DNA of 64,000 bases from G963674665 sp963674665 (GTDB lineage: Bacteria > Desulfobacterota > Desulfovibrionia > Desulfovibrionales > Desulfovibrionaceae). The DNA lies in the NCBI GenBank assembly GCA_963674665.2, contig CAXXPL010000001.1, positions 434,001-498,000 of the forward strand. The letters are read 5' to 3'. The position numbers and the translations under genes are program-made. The notes under the pieces are model-generated. The model searched no databases. It had not been told where the DNA came from and saw only the letters and a list, made by a program, of their open reading frames with translations. Of the stretch, positions 43,886-53,382 are shown piece after piece; the stretch's first letter is position 1; every line of letters begins with the position of its first letter.

Positions 43886-44947
43886 TCATTCCTCGGAGAA
43901 CTCTTCCTTGATCTTGGTCAGTTCGGGCCCCAGTTTCAGAAACACTTCCACGATGTTCGGGTCGAAATGTATGCCGGACTGCTCCCGGATGTAGTCCAGG
44001 GCCTTTTCCTGTGACCATGCATTCTTGTAGGGGCGCTCCGAGGTCAGGGCGTCGAACACGTCGGCAACGGCAACGATGCGGGCCGGCAGGGGAATTTCCT
44101 CACCCTTGAGCCCCTGAGGGTAGCCTGTCCCGTCCCATTTCTCGTGATGGTGCTGGGCGATGACCGTGGCCATCCAGATCACCTCGGAGGGGTGGTCGCC
44201 CATTATCTCCGCGCCCACCGCGGCGTGGGATTTCATGATCTCCCATTCCTCGTCATTCAGAGGGCCTTTTTTCAGCAGGATGGCGTCCGGGATGGCGATC
44301 TTGCCAACGTCGTGCATGGGGCTGGCGTGCAGGATCAGTTCACAGGTCTTCTCGTCCAGGCCCAGGCCCTGGGCGATGAGTTCGGACATCCTGCTCATGC
44401 GGATGATGTGCGCCCCGGTGTCCGTGTCGCGAAACTCCCCGGCGCGGGCCAACCTGTGGACGATTTCCAACTGGGTGTCGCGGATTGTCTTGGTCCTGGC
44501 GCGCACCTCCTGCTCCAGGATTTCGGCGCGCAAGACCTGGCGCTTGTAGTAGTACCGGGTCTCCAGCATGTTTCTGATGCGCAGCACCACCTCCCACTGG
44601 TTGAAGGGCTTGGTCAGGAAGTCCTTGGCTCCGGCCTCCAGCGCCTCCTGCCTGGTTTGCGGATCGGTCTGCGCGGTGAGCACCAGGATGGGCAGATAGT
44701 CGTCCCTGATCTGCTCCCGCAGCGCCTCCATCACCTGTATGCCGCTCAGGTGGGGCATGCGGACATCCAGCAGCAGGAGGTCGAACTTCTCTTGCAGGTG
44801 CAGGTCCACCACGGTTCGGGGGTCGGTGGTGGAAAGGTAGTTGGAGTATCCCTCCTGCTCGAGGATGTCCTCCAGCAGGGCCACGTTGAGGGGGTTGTCA
44901 TCCACGATGAGGATGCTCGATTTCTTGAGTTGCTCCTGATCAATCAT
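43886..44947 (-). CDS. Response regulator with HD-GYP domain
   Basis: The ATG at 44947 overlaps the stop of the upstream kinase gene (ATGA), giving 353 residues. A receiver (ILIVDDNPLNVALL, acceptor in LLLDVRMPHLSG, LTKPFNQWE) precedes a linker and an HD-GYP domain with MHDVGKIAIPD, AQHHHEKWDGTGYPQGL and RIVAVADVFDAL, all metal and GYP residues present. It should hydrolyse cyclic-di-GMP under control of the upstream hybrid kinase. It ends the three-gene lipoprotein-kinase-phosphodiesterase unit. Confidence 0.94.
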   Translation of the reverse strand: MIDQEQLKKSSILIVDDNPLNVALLEDILEQEGYSNYLSTTDPRTVVDLHLQEKFDLLLLDVRMPHLSGIQVMEALREQIRDDYLPILVLTAQTDPQTRQEALEAGAKDFLTKPFNQWEVVLRIRNMLETRYYYKRQVLRAEILEQEVRARTKTIRDTQLEIVHRLARAGEFRDTDTGAHIIRMSRMSELIAQGLGLDEKTCELILHASPMHDVGKIAIPDAILLKKGPLNDEEWEIMKSHAAVGAEIMGDHPSEVIWMATVIAQHHHEKWDGTGYPQGLKGEEIPLPARIVAVADVFDALTSERPYKNAWSQEKALDYIREQSGIHFDPNIVEVFLKLGPELTKIKEEFSEE

Positions 44948-47583
44948 TCCGTGATTCCTCTCGGCGCATCCAGGGTCCGGCGCAGGTGCTCCGCATCCAG
45001 AGGGGAGCGCAGCCAACCGTCGATGCCGATATTTTCATAGTCCCGCGTGGTGTCGGATTCACCGAGCAGGGACAGAATGCGGGGTGTCTTGCCTGTTTTC
45101 CCCGCTGTTTTCAACATACGCACGTCTTCCTCACCGCCGTTGCGCAGCATGCCGATATCCACGCAGACCACGCCGGGATTCATGAGCCGCATCGTCTTGA
45201 CCGCCTTCTCGACGGATTTGCGCACGATGAGCGTGTAGTCCGTCATGCCCTGCATGAGTTGGCGCATTGCCTGGGTCCGCTCCGCGTCATCGTCCACGTA
45301 CAGGACGACCTCCTTTCCCTGGCCGGTGTCATTCCTCACGTAGGACATGGGCTCCTGGCCTTGTGCTTCGGCCAGTGGGAAGGAGATGTGAAACGTGGTG
45401 CCCTCCCCCTCGGTGCTCTCGAAACTGATGGTGCCGGCCATCATCTCCACCAACTGCTTGACGATGGTCATGCCCACGCCCACACCCTCGATCTTTCTGG
45501 ATTTGTCCACCAGCCTCACAAATGGTTTGAACAGGTCGCCCTGTTTGTCCGGGGCGATGCCTATGCCCGTATCCTTGAAGGTCAGGGTGGCTGTCCGGCC
45601 CCGCTGTTCTCCCGTGATGGTCACGGTTCCGCCCTGATTGTTGTATTTTATGGCGTTGGACAGGATGTTGAGGATCACCTGCTTGAAGCCGGTCCTGTCC
45701 ACCAGGATGGCGGGCAACGATGCTAGCTGCCTCTCCATGACCATGCCCACGTCGTTCTCCAGGGCCAGCGACCCCAGCAGCGTCATGCATTCCTCCACCA
45801 CGGGCCGCGGAGAGACGTTCTCGAACTGCATGGTCAGTGTCCCGGATTCGATCTTCGAGTAGTCCAGGACCTCGGAGATCATTTGCGTGAGATGCTGCCC
45901 CGCCCCCCGGATGTGATTGATCTGGCCGAGCTGTTTTTCGGACAGGGACTGGTTGGTGTTGCTCAGGAGCAGGTCCGAGAAGCCGATGATGGCGTTGAGG
46001 GGAGTGCGGAGTTCGTGACTCATGCGCGAGAGGAATTCCGACTTGGCCCTGTTGGCCTGGTCCGCGTCATTGAGGGCCCGCTTCAGCTTTTCCTCGATCT
46101 CGATGCGCTCGGTGACGTCCACGAAGCTCTCAAGCAGGTATTGCCTGTCGCCCCGCTGAAATGGCACCACGCTCTTGAGCACCGAGATGCCGTTGGCCAG
46201 GGTGCGGACCGCGTTGTCCACCTTTTGCCCCAGATCCGTGACCGGGCAGCGTCCCCTCTCCGCGGGGCAGATGTATTCGTGGCAGACGCCGCCGATTGCC
46301 TCGTCCCTGTTGACGCCGATGATCCTGGCCGCGCTCTGGTTCATGTCCAGGATGGTGTGGCTCTCCACGTCTATGACCACCACGCCTGCCTGCACGCCCT
46401 GGAGAATGGCGTTGGAGTACTCCTGCTGCGCCTTGAGCATGGCCTCCATTTCCTTGCGTTGGGTGATATCCATGAAGGCTTCGAGGATCATGCGCTCCCC
46501 GCCGAAGGTGAGGAACACCGCGCTTTTGATGGCGGTGATCTCGCGCCCCTTGAAGGTGCGGATGGGGATCTCGGTCACGTGGCTGATGTCGATCCCGGAG
46601 CCGAAGGGGCATTGGCCAATTTCAGAAAGGCAGAACATTGCGTCGCACTGTTTCCCCAGGATATCCCCGGGGGTGGCGGCCTCGACGAGCCGGGCCGCCT
46701 CGGCGTTCGCCCGGACGACCTGCTTCATCTCGTTCAGGATGATCACCCCCACAGGGAGGGAGTCAAGGATGGCCTCGATGGTCTGCTTGGCCTCGTTCAG
46801 GTTGGCGGTCTTTTCCTCGCGGTCCTGCAGTATGGCCCTGATCTGGAAGAGGATGTGGAAGAAGAAGACGGTGCAGGTGAGCAGGGTGAATCCCAACATG
46901 CCAAGGCGGGTGATGACGACCTGATCAATGGCCTCTTTCTTGGCTTTTCCCAGGGAAATGATGCTTTGATGCGTGTCGTAGAATATCTTGTTGGCGGTCT
47001 CGCGGGCCCGCAGCACCAGGGCCACGATCTTCAGGAACTGGATGTGGAACTGTTCCTTCAGCGCAGGAATCTCGGCGGTGGGCATTTCCTCAAGAACACG
47101 TCTCTTCCTGTCCGCGATGTCGGAGATCTCCTCCTTGAGTTCTATGACCTTTGGTGTGAGGTCGATGACCTCCATGACATAGCTCTGATCAGGGCCGTGT
47201 TCATAGGCGATCTCCTCCTTGATCTCGTCGAACTCGTAGAAGTTCGTGGGCAGGGAGTTCACGAAGACGCCGCCATGGAGGAGGACGTTCAGTATGGCAG
47301 TGATCCTGTCGAGCTCCTCGTGTACTTCGTTGAGGAGAATCCCCAGGGTGCGGATGTCTTCCGTGTCCACGATCTTGTTGGTGGTGTTCTCAACCACCAC
47401 GAGGTTCTTCAGGATTGCCTTTCCAAGAAGGGAGCGGGCCTGCTGGTTGTCAATCTGAAAGGTGTATTGCGCAATGGTTCTGTCCTGGAGGTTTTCGAAC
47501 ACGAAAAGGAAGACAAAGGAGGCGATGAACGTGAGACTCAGGTAGAGAATCTTGCGTATGACGGCTTCGCGGAACAAGCCCAT
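44944..47583 (-). CDS. Membrane hybrid histidine kinase with Cys-rich PAS domains
   Basis: The ATG at 47583 is chosen because AGGA, overlapping the upstream stop, lies five bases before it; 879 residues result. A transmembrane helix (LYLSLTFIASFVFLFVF), a long helical periplasmic sensor and a second helix (MLGFTLLTCTVFFFHILF, about 270) precede two PAS domains. These carry CDAMFCLSEIGQCPFG and CHEYICPAERGRCPV. HisKA (RMSHELRTPLNAII), HATPase (SNAIKYNNQGG, DTGIGIAPD, GVGVGMTIV) and a C-terminal receiver-like region follow; its acceptor region reads VVCVDIGMLRNGG. It is coupled to a binding lipoprotein upstream and an HD-GYP protein downstream. Confidence 0.93.
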   Translation of the reverse strand: MGLFREAVIRKILYLSLTFIASFVFLFVFENLQDRTIAQYTFQIDNQQARSLLGKAILKNLVVVENTTNKIVDTEDIRTLGILLNEVHEELDRITAILNVLLHGGVFVNSLPTNFYEFDEIKEEIAYEHGPDQSYVMEVIDLTPKVIELKEEISDIADRKRRVLEEMPTAEIPALKEQFHIQFLKIVALVLRARETANKIFYDTHQSIISLGKAKKEAIDQVVITRLGMLGFTLLTCTVFFFHILFQIRAILQDREEKTANLNEAKQTIEAILDSLPVGVIILNEMKQVVRANAEAARLVEAATPGDILGKQCDAMFCLSEIGQCPFGSGIDISHVTEIPIRTFKGREITAIKSAVFLTFGGERMILEAFMDITQRKEMEAMLKAQQEYSNAILQGVQAGVVVIDVESHTILDMNQSAARIIGVNRDEAIGGVCHEYICPAERGRCPVTDLGQKVDNAVRTLANGISVLKSVVPFQRGDRQYLLESFVDVTERIEIEEKLKRALNDADQANRAKSEFLSRMSHELRTPLNAIIGFSDLLLSNTNQSLSEKQLGQINHIRGAGQHLTQMISEVLDYSKIESGTLTMQFENVSPRPVVEECMTLLGSLALENDVGMVMERQLASLPAILVDRTGFKQVILNILSNAIKYNNQGGTVTITGEQRGRTATLTFKDTGIGIAPDKQGDLFKPFVRLVDKSRKIEGVGVGMTIVKQLVEMMAGTISFESTEGEGTTFHISFPLAEAQGQEPMSYVRNDTGQGKEVVLYVDDDAERTQAMRQLMQGMTDYTLIVRKSVEKAVKTMRLMNPGVVCVDIGMLRNGGEEDVRMLKTAGKTGKTPRILSLLGESDTTRDYENIGIDGWLRSPLDAEHLRRTLDAPRGITE

Positions 47584-47590
47584 ATCGATC

Positions 47591-48388
47591 CTATTGGACA
47601 TCATAAAGGCCGTACTTGGAGAATATTGCCCTGCCCTTGTCCTGGGCGGCCAGTTCCATGAATGCCTTGGCGATCTCGGGGTACTTCGAGTATTTGAGCA
47701 GTCCAAGTATCAGCCTGTTCTTTCGGGCGTATTCCTCGTTGATGGGAATAACAGTGACGAAGTCGCTGTTCTCCTGCCAGGTGGAGGTGGCGTACCAATT
47801 GATCACGAGGTCGGCCTCGTTCTCCTTGAGCACGCGCACGAGGTCCTTGGAATCGGTGGTGAGCAGTTTGGCGTTCCTCACGACCTGGTCGTAGATGCCT
47901 TTCCTGTCGAGCACCTTTTTCGTTTCGCGGCCGATGCTGCCGCTCTCCGGGTTCCCGATCACGACATAGTATTCGGGATTGAGCATGCTATCCAGTGTGG
48001 CGGGGATGTTGCGCGGGTTCCCCTTGCGGGTCATCATGGTCGCCTTGTTGTATCCCACGTGCATGGCGCTGGTGACCAGGCCCTCCTTGATGCAGGTGTT
48101 GATGTAGGAGTCCGATCCCGGGAGGTACAGATCGCCGAGCTTGTTGGCTCGGATGGATTTCAGGAGATTTCCCGAGCCGCCCTTGGTGATGAGGATGGTG
48201 CAGCCGTATTCCCGTTCGATTATCTTGGCCAGTTCGGCCATGGGCTTTATCATGGTAATGCCGCAATAGATGAGGAGTTCGCGTTTCGGCGCGCTCACCT
48301 CCTCCTGGCATCCGGTCATGGTGAAGAGGAGCGGGATGCAGCAGACAAGTGCGAGCATGAGGCGGATGGGGCGGTGAATGTAGCTCAT
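47591..48388 (-). CDS. Substrate-binding lipoprotein (ModA/PstS-like), probable sensor partner
   Basis: The 265-residue protein has a lipoprotein signal with lipobox FTMTGC (Cys at about 27). The mature part resembles molybdate/tungstate-type binders: ELLIYCGITMIKPMAELAKIIE, ITKGGSGNLLKSI, LGDLYLPGSDSY and NWYATSTWQENSD. No ABC ATPase or permease gene accompanies it. Its stop sits eight bases from the start of the hybrid kinase gene, so it most likely presents a ligand, perhaps an oxyanion, to that kinase. Confidence 0.92.
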   Translation of the reverse strand: MSYIHRPIRLMLALVCCIPLLFTMTGCQEEVSAPKRELLIYCGITMIKPMAELAKIIEREYGCTILITKGGSGNLLKSIRANKLGDLYLPGSDSYINTCIKEGLVTSAMHVGYNKATMMTRKGNPRNIPATLDSMLNPEYYVVIGNPESGSIGRETKKVLDRKGIYDQVVRNAKLLTTDSKDLVRVLKENEADLVINWYATSTWQENSDFVTVIPINEEYARKNRLILGLLKYSKYPEIAKAFMELAAQDKGRAIFSKYGLYDVQ

Positions 48389-48763
48389 GAAGACCTCGTC
48401 AGGAAATTCCTTTGGCAGTCAAAGTCATGTGATGAATAAGGTCCGGTCACCGGCTGTTGTCTGAACATGCCGCTGGTCCGCGGAATGCCTTCCGAGTCCG
48501 ATGGAGATGCTGCAACGCAATTTGGGCGAGGGGTAGCTCAGGTACTGTAATTTGTTCATGTGACCGAAGTTTTTTCAGAGAATAAAGGGCATCCTCAGTC
48601 GAGTGTGGCAATAGTACTCCATGAGTGACAAATAGTTCAAGGCGTTTTGAGATTTTTGGAAGTGCAGTCCTCTATATTGTGGATCGCGATAATGTATCTA
48701 TTCAACAATACTAATGTCTTGGCGTGAAAAACGATTCATACTGAACAGGGGACACACGCCGCG
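48389..48763 (-). other. Intergenic region upstream of the lipoprotein-kinase operon
   Basis: This 375-base stretch lies between the end of the GGDEF-EAL gene and the start of the lipoprotein gene. It is moderately AT-rich. I could not identify convincing promoter hexamers, a sigma-54 site, a terminator stem or a gene in it. Confidence 0.4.
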
Positions 48764-50839
48764 TCACAGGCAATGGGAGTAGTCATGGCACTGGGCAGCC
48801 TCCTCCGGAGCGAGAGGCTTGTCGAACAGGTACCCCTGCCCGTAGTCGCAGCCGAAACCGCGAAGCAGCTCCAGGTGTTCGGGGAGCTCCACACCCTCTG
48901 CCACCGCCTTGAGGCCCAGGCCGTGAGCCAGGTCGATGACGGTCCGCACGAGAATGCGTTTCTCCTCGTCGCGCTCCATGCCGATGACGAATGACTTGTC
49001 CACCTTGAGGTTGTCCGCCGGGATGCGCTGAAGATAGCTCAGTGAGGAGTATCCGGTGCCGAAGTCGTCGATCTGCAGCCGCACGCCCAGCTCCTTGAGT
49101 TTACTCATGACACTCAGTGAAAGCCGCACGTCCTCCATGAGGCCGCTTTCGGTTATCTCCACCTTGATCAGGGACGGATCGAGCCCGAACTCCTTCATCA
49201 GGCCCTCCAAGCGCTGGACGAAGTTGGCCTGGCGCAGCTGCTGCACCGCCACGTTGATGCTCATGAAGTGCCGGGTATCCGGGCAGGCGCTGTTCCATCG
49301 CCCCGCCTGCTCGCAGGCCTTTTGCATCACCAGCCGCCCCAGCCTGGTGATAAGTCCGGAATCCTCGGCCAGGGGGATGAATTTTTCGGGCATGATCAGC
49401 CCCTTTTTCGGATGCTTCCACCGGACCAGTGCCTCGAAGCCCGCCACCGTGAGGTTATCCAGTCTTACAATGGGCTGAAACACCAGATGAAATTCATCCC
49501 GCGTCAGGGCCTTGTGCATTTCGCTGACCAACAGAAAGCGCTCGGACACGGTCTCGTGCATGGACTGGTCGAAAAACCGGAACGCCCCCTTGTCCTTGCT
49601 CTTGGCCGCGTACATGGCCGTGTCCGCGTCGCGGAGCAGATCCAGCCCTGTCTTGTGGCTGTCCGAGGAGAGGGAGACACCGATGGACCCGGACATGTGC
49701 AGTTCATAATCGCCGATGCTGAACGGGGGCTTGAGCGAATCGAGAACCTCGAACACGATCTTTCGCAGCTGCTCCATGTCCGTGACGCGCATGACCAGGG
49801 CGAACTCGTCCCCCCCGAGTCTCGCGGCCAGGGAATCCCGGCACCGTATGGAGGAGAGCCTCTGGGCAAAAGCCTGCAGCAGCCAGTCTCCGAAGATGTG
49901 TCCCATGGAGTCGTTGATCAGCTTGAAATCGTCGAGGTCGATGTACAGCAGCGCCACATGCCCGTTTTCGGCCCTGGCCTTGCTGAGCGCCTCGTGGAGC
50001 CAGTCCAGAAGCAGCGCCCGGTTGCCCAGGCCGGTGAGGGCGTCGTGAAAAGCCTGGTGCTCGAGCCGCTCCTGCTGCCATTTCAGGTCGGTGATGTCCT
50101 TGAGAACGGACAGCAGACGCGTGGTTGTCCCGTCCACGGACACGCTCAGGTCGCTTGTCTGGGATATCCAGCGGATTCGGTCGTTGAAGAGCAGGACGCG
50201 GTACTCGGTGTCTATGCCTCCCCGGTTGTCCAGGCAGGACTCGTGCAGTCCCCTGATGTCCTCCACGTCGTCCGGATGCAGCCGGTTGTAGAGGATCTCC
50301 AGGTTGTCCAGGGATGCTTCCGGGGGCAGACGCAGCAAGGCGCGAGCATTCTCGGACCATTTGATACGCGGGGGGGCGTTCTTGGAGAAAAGCACCTCGA
50401 AGCTGCACACCCCCCCGGCGAGTTGGGAGAACTCGAGCAGGCGGTCGGATTGCTGTTGCTCCTGGATCGCGTTCCGTATGACCGAGGCCAGCTCGTCCGG
50501 GGACACCGGCTTGAGCAGGAAACGGTAGATTCGCCCCTCGTTGATGGCCTGTATGGCGGCGTTGATGTCCGCGTGCCCCGTGAGCATGATCCGGGCGATG
50601 TCCGGGTACCGTTGCCTCACCTCGGTGAGGAATTCGCTGCCGCTCATTCCCGGCATTTTCTCGTCGCTGACAACCACGTCCACCTTTGTCCCGGAAAGCA
50701 TCTCCAGGGCCTGGCGACCGGACTTGGCGGTGAGTATCCTGAAGGGTTGCCGCATCAGCACCCGCCGCAGGGATTCCAGCACCCGTCTTTCATCGTCCAC
50801 GAAAAGAACGACGGGCTTACCATTATCGTTTGAAGGCAT
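48764..50839 (-). CDS. REC-PAS-GGDEF-EAL regulator
   Basis: The 691 residues comprise a receiver (8-125; LFVDDERRVLESL, acceptor in VVVSDEKMPGMSG), a PAS region (about 135-255), GGDEF (about 265-430; RLGGDEFALVMR) and EAL (about 440-685; FEALVRWKHP, SINVAVQQL, VEITESGLM, QIDDFGTGYSSL, KVDKSFV). Both the GGDEF signature and the EAL metal set are intact, so it could make or break cyclic-di-GMP depending on phosphorylation. It is last in the seven-gene signalling run, six bases after the REC-degenerate-HD gene. Confidence 0.96.
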   Translation of the reverse strand: MPSNDNGKPVVLFVDDERRVLESLRRVLMRQPFRILTAKSGRQALEMLSGTKVDVVVSDEKMPGMSGSEFLTEVRQRYPDIARIMLTGHADINAAIQAINEGRIYRFLLKPVSPDELASVIRNAIQEQQQSDRLLEFSQLAGGVCSFEVLFSKNAPPRIKWSENARALLRLPPEASLDNLEILYNRLHPDDVEDIRGLHESCLDNRGGIDTEYRVLLFNDRIRWISQTSDLSVSVDGTTTRLLSVLKDITDLKWQQERLEHQAFHDALTGLGNRALLLDWLHEALSKARAENGHVALLYIDLDDFKLINDSMGHIFGDWLLQAFAQRLSSIRCRDSLAARLGGDEFALVMRVTDMEQLRKIVFEVLDSLKPPFSIGDYELHMSGSIGVSLSSDSHKTGLDLLRDADTAMYAAKSKDKGAFRFFDQSMHETVSERFLLVSEMHKALTRDEFHLVFQPIVRLDNLTVAGFEALVRWKHPKKGLIMPEKFIPLAEDSGLITRLGRLVMQKACEQAGRWNSACPDTRHFMSINVAVQQLRQANFVQRLEGLMKEFGLDPSLIKVEITESGLMEDVRLSLSVMSKLKELGVRLQIDDFGTGYSSLSYLQRIPADNLKVDKSFVIGMERDEEKRILVRTVIDLAHGLGLKAVAEGVELPEHLELLRGFGCDYGQGYLFDKPLAPEEAAQCHDYSHCL

Positions 50840-50845
50840 GACGGC

Positions 50846-52021
50846 TCACTGGGGTTTTGTTGCCACCGGGGGCAACGGGTTGATGACTTTCACGGATTTG
50901 CCGATATACCCCTGTTCCAGATATTTTTTCAGGTATTCCTTTGTGGTGGGGGTTATTTCCTGGCCCCGCCGCAGCACCATGACCCGCTTTCCCTTGCGGG
51001 AGAGGTGGATATCCTGCATGAGTATCATCTTTTCGCGTAGTTCCGGCACCTCAACCATGATAATGTGGTACCTGGCCTCTTCCCCAAGGATCCGTTCCAG
51101 GGCGTCGAGCACGCGGGGATCGTAGACGCCCATGCTGCGCCGCATTCTGGCCAGGGTCTCCTTTTTTGAGAGCCCGCCGGCCTCCAGAAAAAGGTCGAAA
51201 TCAAGAGATACCTTGAGAATCCTCGCTCCCAGCGGGATATCCTCATGGCGCAGGTTGTCCGCGGGCATACCGTTGCCGTCGTAGTTCTTCTCCTGATAGC
51301 GGATGATATCGGCCATGGCGTCCATGCGGGGAATGTTGGAGACCAGGTTCACAGCCACCCGGGTGTGGCGGTGGTATATGTCCCGCTCCTCCGCGGAAAG
51401 GGGGCGGCCGGAGTCCAGCCGCTGGACGATCTTGTCCGGGAGCACGATGTAGCCCAGTAGCGCGAGGCGGGCAGCGGTTTCGGTCTGCCATGGCCTGGGA
51501 TCCTCCAGGACGCGGGAGAGGCCGCGCACGTATGGCATGATGCGCGTCATCCGGCCGTATACCTCCGGCTTGAGGAGCGAGAGCACTTCGGTGAGCATCT
51601 TGATGCTGCCCTTGAGGGTGCCCTGGAGCAGCTCTCTTTCCGCCGTCACCAAACGGTATTGCTCAACACTAGCGTTGAGGACCTGGGTCAGCCGCCTGTT
51701 CTCGCAAGGCTTGGTCAGGAAGCGGAAAATGTTGTTCTCGTTGACAGCGGCCATGGCCGCGTCCAGGTCCGCGTATCCGGTCAACATCACACGCACGGTG
51801 TCCGGGTGGGTGTGCCTGACTTTTTTCAGGAATTCGATGCCGCCCATTTCCGGCATCTTGAGATCCGACACCACAACAGCGAAGGGCCCCTGGCCAAGCA
51901 TGGCGTCCAGGCCTGCCTTCCCCCCGGTTGCCGTGGTCACGTCGAAGAAGTCGCCGAGATTTCTCTTGAATCCGGCCAGGATTTTGACCTCGTCGTCCAC
52001 GAAGAGCACTTTTCTGTTCAT
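50846..52021 (-). CDS. Response regulator with degenerate HD-GYP-like domain
   Basis: The 391-residue protein has a receiver (VLFVDDEVKILAGF, acceptor in VVVSDLKMPEMGG, LTKPCENRR) and an RpfG-like helical region. Where active HD-GYP proteins have HDIGK, this one has LLGYIVLPDKIV, so the metal-binding His-Asp is gone. A YDGNGMP segment stands where GYP would be. It is probably a catalytically dead binding or scaffolding version. It lies between the REC-HDOD gene (137-base gap) and the GGDEF-EAL gene. Confidence 0.9.
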   Translation of the reverse strand: MNRKVLFVDDEVKILAGFKRNLGDFFDVTTATGGKAGLDAMLGQGPFAVVVSDLKMPEMGGIEFLKKVRHTHPDTVRVMLTGYADLDAAMAAVNENNIFRFLTKPCENRRLTQVLNASVEQYRLVTAERELLQGTLKGSIKMLTEVLSLLKPEVYGRMTRIMPYVRGLSRVLEDPRPWQTETAARLALLGYIVLPDKIVQRLDSGRPLSAEERDIYHRHTRVAVNLVSNIPRMDAMADIIRYQEKNYDGNGMPADNLRHEDIPLGARILKVSLDFDLFLEAGGLSKKETLARMRRSMGVYDPRVLDALERILGEEARYHIIMVEVPELREKMILMQDIHLSRKGKRVMVLRRGQEITPTTKEYLKKYLEQGYIGKSVKVINPLPPVATKPQ

Positions 52022-52158
52022 GATTCGCCGCCTGCTTCATGCTTCGGTTGGGGCTTTCACTGTTGATGGTGCTCGTGAAGGGGAAGAACAAGGGGTGAAC
52101 TCATATGGTGAGCCCTCAAGACAAATGCCGTAACATCCCATCCCGGTTCGCCCCGTTC

Positions 52159-53382
52159 TCACCCCTGTTTCTCGAACCCGTTTCCAAGCAGTGCGGCGCA
52201 GGCCTGGCGCATGTCCCCGAGCCGCGTCAGCCGCAGACCGCAGTTTTCGATCAGGGCCTCGTCGAGTACGGGGCGCGTATAATCGCTGTTGATGATCACC
52301 AGCTCGTGCTCCAGGACATTGGCGATATGCACCAGCCCTGTGAGGGGGGTTTCCGTGTCGCACACATAGCCGCAGCCATGGTGCCCCGCCACGGACTTGA
52401 CTATTTCCACGGGAAAGCCCCACAGACCGAGGAGATAGGCCCCCATCTCCGCGTGGGTGCAGCCGATGAAAGTGTACTCCAACTCGCAGACGGTGTTGTC
52501 GGACTCTGCAGTGGCCGTGAGAATCTCGGCGTAGACCTCGGGGAGCCGGTCCGCCAGGATGAGCTTGCCTATGTCGTGCAGCAGACCGGCGTTGAATCCG
52601 TGGTTGATAGCGATTCGCCCCTCGGACATGCCCGCAAGGGTGCGGCAGAAGAACGCGGTGTTCAGGCTGTGGCTCCACAGCAGTTGTACGGACATGTCGT
52701 GATGTTTCGACACGTCGAAGGTGGTGAAGAGCTTGTTGGACAGCACCAGGCCGCGAATCAGGTCCGTGCCCAAGAAGGTCACCGCGTTTTCCAATGTGGT
52801 GATGGAGTGTGAAACCCCGAAAAAGGAGGAGTTGACGACCTTGAGGACACCCGCGGCCAGGCCCACGTCCCGCGCGATGACGGCTCCCACTCTGGACAGG
52901 GAGCAGTCGTCCCTTTCCAGCTCCCTGGTAAGTTCGGAGTATACATCCGGCAGCACGGGGAGCATGCCTATACGGTTTACGACACTGCGGATGCTCTTGT
53001 TGGTCAGAATGGAGCGCATGCCGTAGAGCCTTTGCAACACCGCCATGATCTGATCAAAGGGGCAGGGCTTGCTTAAAAACTGGTGGGCCAGTCCCACCGA
53101 ACGCCGGACTAGGTTCTCCTCTGAGTGCCCGGAAAGCACGATGCGAATGATGTCCTGGTGTTTTTCCTGCACCTGCTCGAGCAGCGTGACCCCATCCATG
53201 CCCGGCATGCGCATGTCCACGACCACGATGTCGATGGGCTGCCGGTCCAGTATCTCCATAGCCTCCCTGCCGCCCTGGGCGAAGAGGGCATCCAGGTCCC
53301 CGCGCGCCAGGGTCATGCGGCGAAGGCTGCTCAACAACTTTGGATCGTCATCCACGAATAGGACCCGCATGGCTGTGCTCAT
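52159..53382 (-). CDS. Response regulator with HDOD domain
   Basis: The 407-residue protein joins a receiver (VLFVDDDPKLLSSL, acceptor in IVVVDMRMPGMDG) to an HDOD domain (about 145-340): LPVLPDVYSELTREL, VIARDVGLAAGVLKVVNSSFFG and NHGFNAGLLHDIGKLIL. HDOD proteins act in signalling without proven catalysis in most cases. The start overlaps the stop of the upstream REC-GAF-kinase gene (ATGA), showing translational coupling. Confidence 0.94.
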   Translation of the reverse strand: MSTAMRVLFVDDDPKLLSSLRRMTLARGDLDALFAQGGREAMEILDRQPIDIVVVDMRMPGMDGVTLLEQVQEKHQDIIRIVLSGHSEENLVRRSVGLAHQFLSKPCPFDQIMAVLQRLYGMRSILTNKSIRSVVNRIGMLPVLPDVYSELTRELERDDCSLSRVGAVIARDVGLAAGVLKVVNSSFFGVSHSITTLENAVTFLGTDLIRGLVLSNKLFTTFDVSKHHDMSVQLLWSHSLNTAFFCRTLAGMSEGRIAINHGFNAGLLHDIGKLILADRLPEVYAEILTATAESDNTVCELEYTFIGCTHAEMGAYLLGLWGFPVEIVKSVAGHHGCGYVCDTETPLTGLVHIANVLEHELVIINSDYTRPVLDEALIENCGLRLTRLGDMRQACAALLGNGFEKQG

